Below are positions 46,269 to 57,800 of a stretch of DNA of 64,000 nt, one piece after another; the first letter of the stretch is position 1, and each line of letters opens with the position of its first letter. The DNA lies in NCBI RefSeq assembly GCF_000004195.4, contig NC_030683.2:77430910-77494909 (forward strand). The letters run 5' to 3'. Position numbers and translations under genes: made by a program. The notes under the pieces are model-generated. The model saw only the letters and a list, made by a program, of their open reading frames with translations. It was not told where the DNA came from and did no database searches. This DNA is from Xenopus tropicalis. Its lineage: Eukaryota; Chordata; Amphibia; Anura; Pipidae.

Positions 46269-46624
46269 TCGTATTTCAATGCAGGATTCTGCTGGAGAAG
46301 TTATATTAACTGATGCATTTTTTTTTTTTTTTACAAAGCATGTTTTTTATCACAGTATTCCTTTAAGAAATTCTGATATAAGGTCTAACAAGCCGTTAAA
46401 AATCTGATGCACACTTTATTCCAAAATCTAACATGCTCATGGATACAAATGAGCAAAATATAGCAACACTTAACTTACTCAAGTAAAATACTATTAGCAA
46501 CAATAAATTGATATTGTAGTGGGGGGTGCAAAACAAAATGAGGCCTTGTGGTTATAAATGAAAGACAGATATTATAATCTGTTGCCATGACTGATACAAT
46601 GAAACAACAATAATATAACATATA

Positions 46625-46800
46625 TGGTATGGTGGGCAAATTATTGGGTGGGGCTGGGCTGTCTAGGATTTTAATTACAATTAAAGGTGAGAGCTTTCAG
46701 AAAGAAAGTTTATATACAATCCTTATAGCTTGAACCCCAAATAAAGGGGATCTGTAGTGCTGGGGGAAAGGATAGGTAAAAGTCTAAAGAAGTGAAAACT
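46625..46800 (+). mobile_element. CR1 ORF1 fragment
   Basis: gtgggcaaattattgggtggggctggg matches the ORF1 block DKLLGGAG (31105 region). The stretch at 46745-46798 matches its end (GSAVLGER..KRLEE). The middle is deleted. Confidence 0.6.
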
Positions 46801-46918
46801 CCGTATGAACTTTGACATGAGTAGCCAAGTATTAAACATGGCTGACACAGCAACAGCAGAGTAAATTCCTATTCAGAAAGCCAAGTCAAACTGACTTGAA
46901 TGCTGTAAAAAGAATGTA

Positions 46919-46998
46919 ATTTTTGTTGATGATGGTTGTATCCTCATTTATGAGTGCAAGTGCAGTATACAAAGTGTAATTTTGAGTGCAATCATCAA
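46919..46998 (+). repeat. 80-bp direct repeat, copy 1
   Basis: Appears identical to 47324-47403 (gttgatgatggttgtatcct ... gagtgcaatcatcaa). Between them lie part of a MITE (47000-47095, related to 52646-52981) and about 225 bp of unknown sequence. Confidence 0.8.
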
Positions 46999-47048
46999 TT
47001 TATGGTTGTGGTCGCCATACGCTCCTACCTGTGCCTGCACCCGTATGA

Positions 47049-47249
47049 ATGGAATATGCTCGGGTGCAGGAATATACACCAAACGCCACGTCTGACATTA
47101 GCCTAAGAGATCTACATGAACAAGGACTTCTTGATTTACAATACTGTGCAGCTGAAGATATAATTACAGATATTTTCTCAAACCTCTATCTGCAGAAAGA
47201 CACAAGTTATCAAACTTTTACTGGAGGAACTTTACCAAAGAAGCAGTAG
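47049..47249 (+). other. Unrecognised 66-codon open frame
   Basis: The first third lies in MITE sequence; the rest (LRDLHEQGLLDLQYCAAEDI ...) has no family I know and no splice context that supports an exon. Listed because it sits between two identical repeats. Confidence 0.15.
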
Positions 47250-47323
47250 GCAGTGCTGTCTATTTATTTGTTAGTGTGTGCTTCCATTGTTCAGTATAAA
47301 TGAATTATTTTTGCTCCTATGTC

Positions 47324-47403
47324 ATTTTTGTTGATGATGGTTGTATCCTCATTTATGAGTGCAAGTGCAGTATACAAAGTGTAATTTTGAGTGCAATCAT
47401 CAA
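47324..47403 (+). repeat. 80-bp direct repeat, copy 2
   Basis: Second copy of the unit at 46919-46998, offset 405 bp, same orientation, no mismatch seen. Confidence 0.8.
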
Positions 47404-48700
47404 ATTTGTACCCAAAATGCAGGGGTTTCCCAGAATATCAGTGTTGTTGCAGGCACAAGGGGGAATAGTGCATGACACAATACTGATACGCAATACAGAT
47501 ATTTTTTTATCAAGTAGTTTCAAATATTAAATTGTAAGAAAACCACCTCTCACCCAATCCCAGTTACATATCCTTATGTCCAAAATTCATATCTGTTCAA
47601 CAAAACACAAGTTTATTATTTATATATTATAATATTATTATTATATTAAGGTGTTTCCAATGTTGTTTGCAGTTTAAAAATCTTTCCTTCTCAATGTCCC
47701 ATATTTTAAAAAGTTTAAAAGGTATTTTGCATACAACTACAACTTTGACACTTCAATTAGCTGCAGACCATTTTCATATCTCAAGTTCCACAAATAATAT
47801 TTGATAACTGCTAATAGGAGGAACATTATCACTCATCCACCTTTACCATTAACCTTAAAGAGAACCTAAAGTATGTTGCTCAACAACACTACTACATTTC
47901 TTCTGGACTACTTAAGAATGCATGAGCCTTCGGATACTAAAGCCATGCAAAAGTTTCCAAACTCTTGCATGGTTTCTTCATTCAAAGAGCCCCTGAAGGC
48001 TCAAGCTTTCTTAAATCTGCCCCCAAAATCTCAGCATACTTTAGCATATAATTAAGATTAAAAAATCAATTTTTAATTCAGATACATCACAAGAGTATTA
48101 TTTTGCCCAGCCCTTTATGTTCCAACAATATTATTTAAATGAAAGAGAATCCCACATAATCTCTGTAAATTCAGCTTTATGGTTGTGGTTCCTGCAAATA
48201 TTCCATCATAGAATAATTACAAAGCAATATGTAGTGCATTATGAAGCTAAATTACACAATTACTCAGCTAGATGAGTGAAATGGTGTAAGGAGCACTTTT
48301 ACATATAGCAAATTCTTTTACATATGTTATTATGTCTTTGGTAAGTTCCCATCTGTAAATACTAGAGAATTAGGGGTGCAGTTAGACAGTTTTATGAAAG
48401 GTTTAGATTCCCTTTAACAAAAGGTATTCATGTACAAAAGGGAGAGCCAAACTATTGATGTTAGTGGCACACAAAATAGCTCCAAATGACCCACTCATAA
48501 ATTTGCTTTCTAGAGACTAACAAGATTTCAGGTCATCCTATATGCTTAGGTTGTCTGGTTCAATAATCTTTGAAACTACTGTACCCAGTACCCAATTATA
48601 CACATCTATGAAGACCGACTCTACCCATCCATCCTTTGGGCTGGAGACAGCACAGGAATGAGTAGGGGAACAAACGGCAAATTGTGTTGGGAAGGCTGTC
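47404..48700. other. Intergenic, nothing recognised
   Basis: AT-rich, with short open frames only. Confidence 0.45.
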
Positions 48701-48704
48701 ATGC

Positions 48705-48920
48705 TTTCCAGCATCCCCCCAGGATGGAGAGAGTTCAGGATAGAGCAGTAGCACAAATGCCAAATGGGTTCAGTAGGAATTTATATTCTCTACCCATACT
48801 GGAAAGGGTACAGGCCAGAGCAGCAACACAAATGGCAAATGGTTTGGGAAAAGTGTGGCAACAGGCTTGTAAGACTTAAAAGGGTGCAAGACAGAGCAAC
48901 AGCCCAAATAACAAAGGTAA
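48705..48920 (+). repeat. Three-copy ~77-bp degenerate tandem repeat
   Basis: Units start near 48728, 48806 and 48882: each has (a/g)gagt(t/a)caggatagagcagtagcacaaatg-type sequence and can be read as ERVQDRAVAQMPNG-like peptide in a + frame. Possibly derived from an ERVQxRA-type coding motif, as found in LINE RT thumbs, but the similarity is short. Confidence 0.5.
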
Positions 48921-49634
48921 GTTAACCCTTTCTTGATAATTTAAAGGGTTTTGGATGTCTTATTAGACAAAGGAAAATATCTAGAGCTACAGTCGGTTTT
49001 ATAAATATATTCCCCAGTTTATGTAAAGTCATCCTTAATATAGCGGTCAACTTTGTACTTTAAGATTGCTATGCACTTTAAGATATGCTTCTTTGTTGAT
49101 GTTCCCAAATAAGAGTATCTTTGCACAGTTCACAGGCAGAAAATCAAACTGGACTAATGCATTCATTTGTCTACCATGTTTAGCTAAATACTTAGCTAAA
49201 TGCTTGTACTTAGTTTGTCAATACTGTGTCAATATCTGTATTTGCATGAGATTCATTTGGCACAAGTAAGAGTGCTAATTGGCACATAAGGGAACTTTTG
49301 TGTCTTACAAGTTCCCTTACGAGTGAGTTGTAAAATACAGGGTTATTTGTGGCCTACTCTGCATAGCAGGCAGAGCTGGCATGATATACAGTAAGTACAT
49401 ACAAGTATAAGCAGGCGTCATGGGGAATATTTACCAACAGGTGAAAGTTGCAATGTCACTGCAAAAATAGTGTAAAATTGATGTTTTGACACAAACTTTG
49501 GCAGCATTAGACAAAGTAACAACTAAAAAAGTTTCTAAAGCAACTTTGCTTAAAACAGTTACAGTATTTATTGAGATGCAGAAGAAAAATGCTATGACAT
49601 TAACTTATAATTGGCTGGAGATATACATGATAAA
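48921..49634. other. Intergenic, nothing recognised
   Basis: No repeats or coding signal identified. Confidence 0.4.
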
Positions 49635-50094
49635 AGAGAAGGAAAGGCTAATAAAGAGTTAATCTCAAGCTGCAGGCATACCCTCAGTTCTCTTAATAGT
49701 GTCCTTAAGTCTCCCCATATTTCTCCTTTTCAGATGATCAGAAGCCTCATAGGAAAAAAAAAAAGATCTCTGTAAAGAATGTTCCCATAATGCCTCACTC
49801 CTGCACCAAGACCGGTCTACATGCTCAGTTTGTAAGACTATGAGGAAGCTTCCTGCTGATTGGCTCAGATCCACATTCCTAAGGGGGGGGAGTTCTTAGC
49901 ATTCTTGAGGGAGGGGGAGCAGGAGAGGGGATAGAGGAGAGAGCTGCTTGTCTTCGGCACAGGAAAACAAAGAAACAACAAATCCTGTTTCTTTTGACAG
50001 AGAAGTCAGTGCAGCATTTCTGTGAGTGCTTATGGCTGTATTTACATAGACCTTTCTGATAAAGCTTACTTAGTTTTTACCTTTCCTTCTTGTT
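49635..50094. repeat. MITE (AGGAGAAGG family), long form
   Basis: Starts agagaaggaaaggctaataaagag, ends tttttacctttccttcttgt next to TTAA. Closely parallels 4376-4800, including the g-run (aagggggggg) in the middle. Confidence 0.7.
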
Positions 50095-50175
50095 TAATAA
50101 ATGCTGACTTTCACTGCAACTTTAGGGCTCGTTCTCCCTGCACCTGCGCGAGGACCGGAACATTTTAAAGACTTG

Positions 50176-50530
50176 GGGGCACATTTACTTATCCACAAAT
50201 GCTCCGACCGTTCGTTCGCTTGATCGCTCCAATCGTATTTTCGACTTTTTCGTACCTTGTGCAACTTTTTCGACGTTTGCATGACTTTTTCGCCGATTGC
50301 GCGACTTTTTCGTATTTTTAGCAAGAAAAAAAGTGGTTCGGTTTTGCCGCTGTTTACAATCGTTCGGTATGAAAATTTCATGACTTTCGGATCGCCAATA
50401 CGATATTATCGTGACTAATACGATTTTTTCGGAAGCATTTTCGTGATATTTGCGATCTTCAGAAATTTTCGTTTCCAATCCGAATTTTTCCCATTCGGGA
50501 TTCTAACTCGTGTTTTGATAAATCTGCCCC
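50176..50530. repeat. MITE, GGGGCACATTTACT termini, TTG duplication
   Basis: 355 bp, ggggcacatttact / tgataaatctgcccc, TTG at 50173-50175 and 50531-50533. Same group as 7561, 43348 and 43683; the interior repeats cgactttttcgta words. Confidence 0.8.
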
Positions 50531-50752
50531 TTGATGTGTTTCGTCATGCGCTTCCCTGCAGTAAAACGCAAGTGTGCTCCACCTCAGGATGACCCCTAAG
50601 GAGTATTGGTTTATACAGGTATATTGTGTAACACACATATCCATAATAGTATATAAATAACCTTGAGAATAACTCCTTACATTTCCCACTTTTCTATGTG
50701 ACAGAGAGTGATCTAATATACTGTGTATACTGTCCAGTATATGTCTACTTAA

Positions 50753-51170
50753 AGGAACAGTAACACCAAAAAATGAAAGTGTTTTAAAGTATTGGAAATG
50801 TAACGTACTGTGGCCCTGCAATGGTAAAACTGAGGTGTTTGCTTCAGGAACACTGCTATAGTTTATATAAATTAGCTGCTGTGTAGCCCCGGGGGCAGCC
50901 ATTCAAGCTGGAAAAAAGGAGAAAAGGCACAGGTTACATAGCAGATTACAGATAAGACACCATTGTATTCTACAGGGTTTATCTGTTAGCTGCTATATAA
51001 CCTGTGCCTTTTATTCTTTTGAATGGCTGCCCCCATGGCTACACACCAGGGTTTATATAAACTCTAGTAATGTTTCTGAAGCAAACACAAAACTTTTACC
51101 AGTGCAGGGCAGCAGTACATTATAGTTTAATTTTTTTTAAATAAATACATTTTTTGGTGTTACTGTTCCT
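50753..51170. repeat. MITE with AGGAACAGTAACACC termini and long internal inverted arms
   Basis: 418 bp, inverted termini aggaacagtaacaccaaaaa / tttttggtgttactgttcct, TTAA on both sides. Inner arms around ggcagccattc / gaatggctgcc make the element almost fully self-complementary. Confidence 0.85.
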
Positions 51171-51780
51171 TTAACAAACTATACCTCTGAACACTGCTCT
51201 AAATAAGACCTAAAACAAATAGGTGCTCTGCTTATACAGTAAATTAATTTCCAACAGGATAATCTTAATTCTAATTAATTATCCATTTTATGTTTACATC
51301 CAGTATATGAAATATTTCCAGAACTGGAATCCTAGATTTTCTTAGATTTTCCTCTTGAGTATAGCATAAACAATTATTTCCGCTAACAATTACATCATCT
51401 TCTTTGCATACTGTATAAAATCTTGTAAATTGTCCTGGAATTGAAGTGCTGAAACTTTGCTTGGAGAGGTGGAGTTGCAGTAAAAGTCAGAATTTCCTTC
51501 ACAGTGTGGGTGTACATGTAAAGCATGTTTGGGTAACTCCCTTTTAGGGAGTAATCATTATGGATGCATTTAAAAGGATCCCAAATCTTTCTAATAAATA
51601 AAGCACCTGTTGCTGCAGAAAAACAAGGTGCTAATAAGAGCTGAAGGTAAGCATTTCTAAATGTTTCCAAGCCAATTACTTTATTGACAGTTGTTGCCGG
51701 AATATATTCAAGAAAATAGCTTGTTTTAAAAACAATATGTAGTTCTTTTGCTATTTATTTTCAGGGGATTACATTCTACC

Positions 51781-51810
51781 ATGACAGCAAAACTACAGGA
51801 AGGAAACAGT
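51781..51810 (+). CDS. sftpc-like: SFTPC-like coding exon 1
   Basis: Ten codons, [10 protein letters not shown], start context taccATGA, donor gtaagt at 51811. A cag at 51762-51764 could be an acceptor for an upstream 5' exon; alternatively the T/A-rich TTTAAAA at 51724 may serve as a TATA-like element for a start nearby. The upstream frame is open but no other Met is convincing. Confidence 0.65.
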
Positions 51811-54800
51811 GTAAGTATAATGACTTTCACCAGACTTAAACAGTACTTTTTACCTTACCTGGACAAAGTTTGTTATAGTCTTGTTCATCCTTTAAATTAT
51901 ATTATAAGGGGAATTGCACAATTTACAAAATGCTAAAGGCACAGACCCATGACCTTAAGTAGTGTAAAATACAGGTACAGGCACATGTACAGGTACATGT
52001 GCCACATTTGAAATGTGAGAACCCAGTCTCATTCAGCACTGTAGTTAGGTCCAGTACTGCCCTATGCATTCAATTACCAGAAACAAGATTGTTATTAATA
52101 TACCATTTAAATATCCGCTGTGACATGCTGACCGCCTATACATGTAATTTTTTGGGGGGGCTATGGTAGGCAGGTAAGCAGAGGATCTGGAGCATAGTGA
52201 CAGGGACACCACTTCTTCAGGCAAAAACACAGGTTTATTTAGGGCAAATTCTTCTCAACATAAAGCTCACAGGAACACAGTTCATCAACAAACAGTTCAG
52301 CAAACTTGTTAAAAACTTGTCCCATTTCTGGGACTCTCACCTTCCAGGGTAACTTCCACACTCTGGAACCTTTTCAGGGTTTCTCACTATCCCCAGTGAC
52401 TTTCACACATCCATGTTGACTCTCACACTCATGAACACTCAGGCTTCACCTTAAGCCTTGCTGACTATTCTCAGCTCTCATACACCTGGTCACGACTACC
52501 TCTGCTCCTTGCAGCAGCAGGCAGCACCCCCAGCCCCTCTGACGGGCAGCCTTCCTGCCCTGTGCCCTGCTCTGAGAGTGGACATCTTTCTGAGTGACTC
52601 CTTCACACTGAGCAGCCCCCAGGTGTGGGAGCACACACCTTTTTAGGCTAATGCCACACCATGCATATGGCATATATTTTCGGCAAGCCGGAAAAGGTTC
52701 ACCGATAATATGCGCCATACGCTCCTACCTGTGCCTGCAACCGAATGAATGGAATACTCTCGGGTGCAGGCACGTGTAGCCGAAATCCACATAAAAACGC
52801 AAAACTTTTCATTCTCTTGCGTCTTTATGCTGATTTTGGCTACATGTGCTTGCACCCGAGAATATTCCATTCATTTGGGTTCAGACACAGGTAGGAGCAA
52901 ATGGAGCATATGGGGAGTATTTTGAGCAAGCGTTTATCGGCTTGCCAAAAATATACACCATACGCGTGGTGTGGCATTAGCTCCTCTCTCAGCTGTCTCT
53001 TAATTAGCCAACTCATAGGGATTATTAACCTTGTCTGCACAAGGAATAGCCCTGCAGTCCACATCACACACCTCAAATGTATATTCTCTCTTGCATTTTT
53101 AGGAAAGACTGCTGTGTTTCCTAACCACACTGTCACACCGCTTAGAAATTATTCAATTTTCAGGAAATATTGAGTTCAGTTAAAATAGCCAGCACTTCAT
53201 CTGTAGGTGATTAGAACACATTCCCCATTTCCAGCTGAGCTGATCACTTGCTATGTGACCCATAGATAGCATACTCACCAACAGCAAATGCCAAGATGCT
53301 TTCTCATTATTCCTAAAAAGATGGTAACATGTTGCATGTTAATGGCTCGTCAAAGTACCAATATGCTGGAGGACAAATGTAAACATTGCATGATTTTATC
53401 AGTATTTTTTCTGCCCTTCAAATACAACTTCCTTTTTCCCTTACAAGACAGCCTTTAAAAACAAAAACAAGAGATAACTAAGGCTGATGCCACACGTGGT
53501 GTTTTTCCACTGCGTTTTTTCTCGGCCTAAAAACGCCGCACAAGCCACACAGCCCCTGACTATGGCGTTTTTCAGCCTAGTACTGGTAACGTAAGCAAAT
53601 CCCGTTTCCATGGTGCTAATAGTGCGGAATAGCAAAAAACGCCGCGTATTTCCGCTAGGTCTGGCAGCTGCCTTTGTGTATACATAGGAATAGCTTGCTG
53701 TGCAAATACTGGCGTATTTCGGGCAACGCTTGAAAAATCCGTGCTAAGGCGTTTTCTAGCGTATTTCCGCATTGTGTGGTTTGCTTAGTGTCTTTTCAAG
53801 TTATTTCTATGGATGATGATATCGGGCGTTTTTCAGCCGCCGAGAGAATTAGAAAAAACGCAGCGGAAAAACGCCACGTGTGGCATCAGCCTAAGAGTTA
53901 TGGTAGGTATTCTGGATCAGAATGAATTCCGTGTGTGTAATTTGCTTCAAACAATCAAAGGATGTTTTGAAAAATATTTAAAATGTGTTTATGCATTTTA
54001 TGTAGAATGCATTGTATCTCATAAAACCTAATAACCTAATAATTAGGTTCTCTTTGAGATGATCAGTGTGATCAAAAATCGCATATGCAATAGCCCTTCT
54101 TTCAATATGACTACTCTGCCCACCACCTTTAATTCAGTAAAGCATTCTGTCGCATATCTATGGAGTAGATATGTTGCTTTTCCCAAAACATATATATATA
54201 TATATCTCAAAAATAGAAGGTACCACACTCACAGGACTTAGAAAACAAAAAATCTTTTATTACAAAGTTACATCTAACGTTTTCGGCTGCCACTCTCTTT
54301 GAGAAAGGCTGCAGTGGCAGCCGAAATGTTAGATGTAACTTTGTAATAAAAGATTTTTTGTTTTCTAAGTCCTGTGAGTGCGGTACCTTCTATTTTTGAT
54401 ACAACATTGCATTTTTTTCAGACTGCACCCAGGCAATTCTGATTACTTTAACGTGAGTGCCTGTTAACTTACTGAAGAGATATATATATATATTCCAAGA
54501 ACATTTGTCCTGCAGTTTTAGTTTTGAAAAGTGGGCAGAGCCACCAACAGCCAATCAAATTTCACTTATTGATTTTTATTGGTTTGATGCCGGAGTTCCC
54601 AAACTTTGCACAGTCAGTCACTGGGTGACTACGCATTGACTTGGTGGAAATCCAACCTGCTGCCATTCTCACAGTAATAACACCGGGGTCCCCAAACTTT
54701 GCAGAGTTAGGCACCAGGTAAGAAAAAGTGGGCGGAGCAACCAACAGCCAATCAGAGTTTACCTGTTGACTTTCAATGGAGAAATTCAACCTGCTGCCAT

Positions 54801-57800
54801 TCTCACAGAATTAACCCCAGGGTCCGCAAACTTTTCACAGTTGGTCACTAGGGGACTGCAGTTTTACTTTTGAAAAGTGGGCAGAGCCACCAACAACCAA
54901 TCAGATTTCACCTATTGATTTTTATTGGTTTGTTGCCAGGGTTCCCAAACTTTGCATAGTCAGTCACTGGGTGACTACGCATTTAAGGTTTTTTGTATTT
55001 TTTTAAGTGGGTGGAGCCACCAACAGCTAATCAGATTTTACCTATTGACTTTTAATGGGGAAATTTAACCTGCCATTCTCACAGAATTAACACTAGGGTC
55101 CCCAAACTTTTCACAGTTGGTCACTAGAGGACTGCAGTTTTAGTTTTGAAAAAGTGGGTGGAGCCACCAACAGCTAATCAGATTTCACCTATTGAATTTT
55201 ATTGGTTAGGTGCCAGGGTTCCCAAACTTTGCACATTCAGTCACTGGGTGACTTCGTACTTAAAGTTAGAAAAAGTGGGCGGGGCTGCCAAAAGCCAATC
55301 ACATATCTTTCATTGTTTTCAGTGGGGAAATTTTGGGGAAACTGTTGCCATTCTTACATGTTTAATGTCAGGGTCCCCAAACTTTGTACAGTCAGTCACT
55401 GGGTGACTATGTTCCAAGTTTAGAAAAGTGGGTGGGGCCAACAACAGCCAGATTCAGATTTCACCTATAGACTTCATATGTTTAAATTTAAACTGCTGCC
55501 ATTCTTTAAATATTAATACTAAGGTCCCCAAACTTTTCAGAGCTAGTCACCAGGTAACTGTGGTTCAGAGTTGGGAAAAGTGGGTGGAGCCACCAGCAAC
55601 CAATCAGATTTTAACTATTGGTTTTGAATGGGGAAGTTCAATCTGATGCCATTCTCACAATATTAACACCAGGGTCACTATGGGACTGCATTTTAAAAAG
55701 TGGGTGGAGCCACCAACAGCCAATCAGACTTTTTTTGAATTTTTTTGGTTTAAATTTAAAATGCTGCCTTTTTCATACTATTTATGTCAGGGTTACCAAA
55801 CTTTGCACAGTCAGTCACTGGCTGACTACATATACAGGGTTAGAACAAGTGGGTGGAGCCACCAACAGCCAACCCATTTGCACCCATTAAGTTTCATTGG
55901 TTTATATTTAACTGATGCCATTACTTAAGTATTAATTCCAGAGTTGTTAAACTTTCCAGAGTTACTCACTGGGTATTTACCGTTCAAAGTTAGAAAAAAG
56001 TGGGCAGGTACAACAACAGGCAATCACATTTCACCTATTTTCTTATAATGGTGACGTGTAAAATGCTGTCAGTCTCACAATTTGTATGCCTAAATCCCCA
56101 AACTTTGCACAGTTGGTCACTGGGGGCTGCAGTTCAAAAATAGGAAAAGTGGGCACACCCACCAACCACCAATCACAATTTGCCTATTGATTTTAATTGG
56201 TTTAAATTTAAACTGCTGCAGTTCTGTAACTATTAATCCTAGGGTCCCTAAACTTTGCAGAGTCAGTCACTGGGTAACTGCAGTTCCAGGTTAGAAAAAG
56301 TGGGCGGAGCCACCAATCAGATGTCACTTGTTGACTTTCAGTGGGGAAATTTAAATTGCTGCCATTCAGACACTATTAAAACCAGGGTCCCCAAACTTTG
56401 CACAGCGGTTTTACTATATAACTGTGGTCCAAGGTTAGAAAAAGTGGGCAGGGCCAAGAACAGAACAGATTTCATTCAGTGACTTTACATTTTTCAACCC
56501 AACATGAAGTTTGTTCTTAAACTTCCCTTTCTAGTTTAGAAATTACCTCTTCTTTTTTAGATACTTCCCAGGGCTGGCAGCTCTTCCACATTACAAATAC
56601 AAGCAGCATTCTCCAGTAATTATCCTGTCTCTCTAAAGTAATATCCAGATTCACATTATAAAAACACCTTTTTGTTTTTGAATTTAATTGAGATTCCTAT
56701 AATGTAGTGATAGCATGCATAACATGTAAGATCATATTTTTAGGATTATTAGGGAACATCAGAAAAACACCTCTTTGTCTTTCCTTGTATGAATTTATTC
56801 CAGAATGCCATAATGAAGTCACAGCATGCATAATATGTAACATCATATTTTTTCACAGTCATCTATTATTTCTCACAAAATGAAAGAGAGCAAAAGGATA
56901 TTGGCGTTGTCTATGATTATACTGATTCTTACAGCTATAATTGTTGTTGGTGCAACCTTAATTGGAGTTTATATGACTCAGAAATACACAGAAGCGGTGA
57001 GTTTGCATTATCATGTTATTACTTGTTTTCACTGGTGATTTACAGTTTACCGTAAATATTGTAATAATATTTTACACATAAATCATATACAAGACACTTT
57101 CCATAGTGGTGTTATAGTGACTGTGGGAAGAAACTACCTTGAAGCATTACATCATTGCTTAAAGTGCCCTCAGAGCATAAATGCACTGAGACAAAACTAG
57201 GTAGCTATAAAACAAAGTATTACTGTTGGCTACACTTATTAAAACAAAAGAGATAACTAAGAGTTATGGTAGCTATTCTGGATCAGAATGAATTCCGTGT
57301 GTGTAATTTGCTTCAAACGATCAAAGGATGTTTTGAAAAATATTTAAAATGTGTTTATGCATTTTATGTAGAATGCATTGTATCTCATAAAACCTAATAA
57401 CCTAATAATATAATTTTCACTGGCATTTACTCTTAAAGGACATGTCAATACCAAACATAAGTTTTTGCCTAATAAAAGAAAACTTAATTCTAAGCAACTT
57501 TCCAAAATTAAACTATTACAAATTTTCAGTGCTTTAAAAGTAGTTTGTAAATGTCATTGCTATTGAGAGCAGCATTTGCTGAACTCCTGGTTGTTACATT
57601 TTAAACAAAGTTGCAACTGCCAGGCTCCTCCTGCAAGACAGGTCTGTCAGTTTGCTGGCGTTTGTTACATTGTTTCAAATGCCAGAGCCACCAGGGCAGA
57701 GTATAGAAAGGGACTGGCAAACACTGATTTTAATAGCAGTTATATATACAAATAACTCACAAACCATTACAAATTTGTAATAAATGTATATTGCAAAGTT

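Noticed and set aside
47049..47249. Coding exon of an unknown host gene
   Set aside because: Starts inside MITE sequence and lacks a splice acceptor in a sensible position; kept only as an unrecognised frame.
54457..56482. Series of 60-90-codon frames with repeated [13 protein letters not shown] peptides
   Set aside because: They are translations of the ~150-bp satellite, not a repeat protein: each unit shifts frame and stops.
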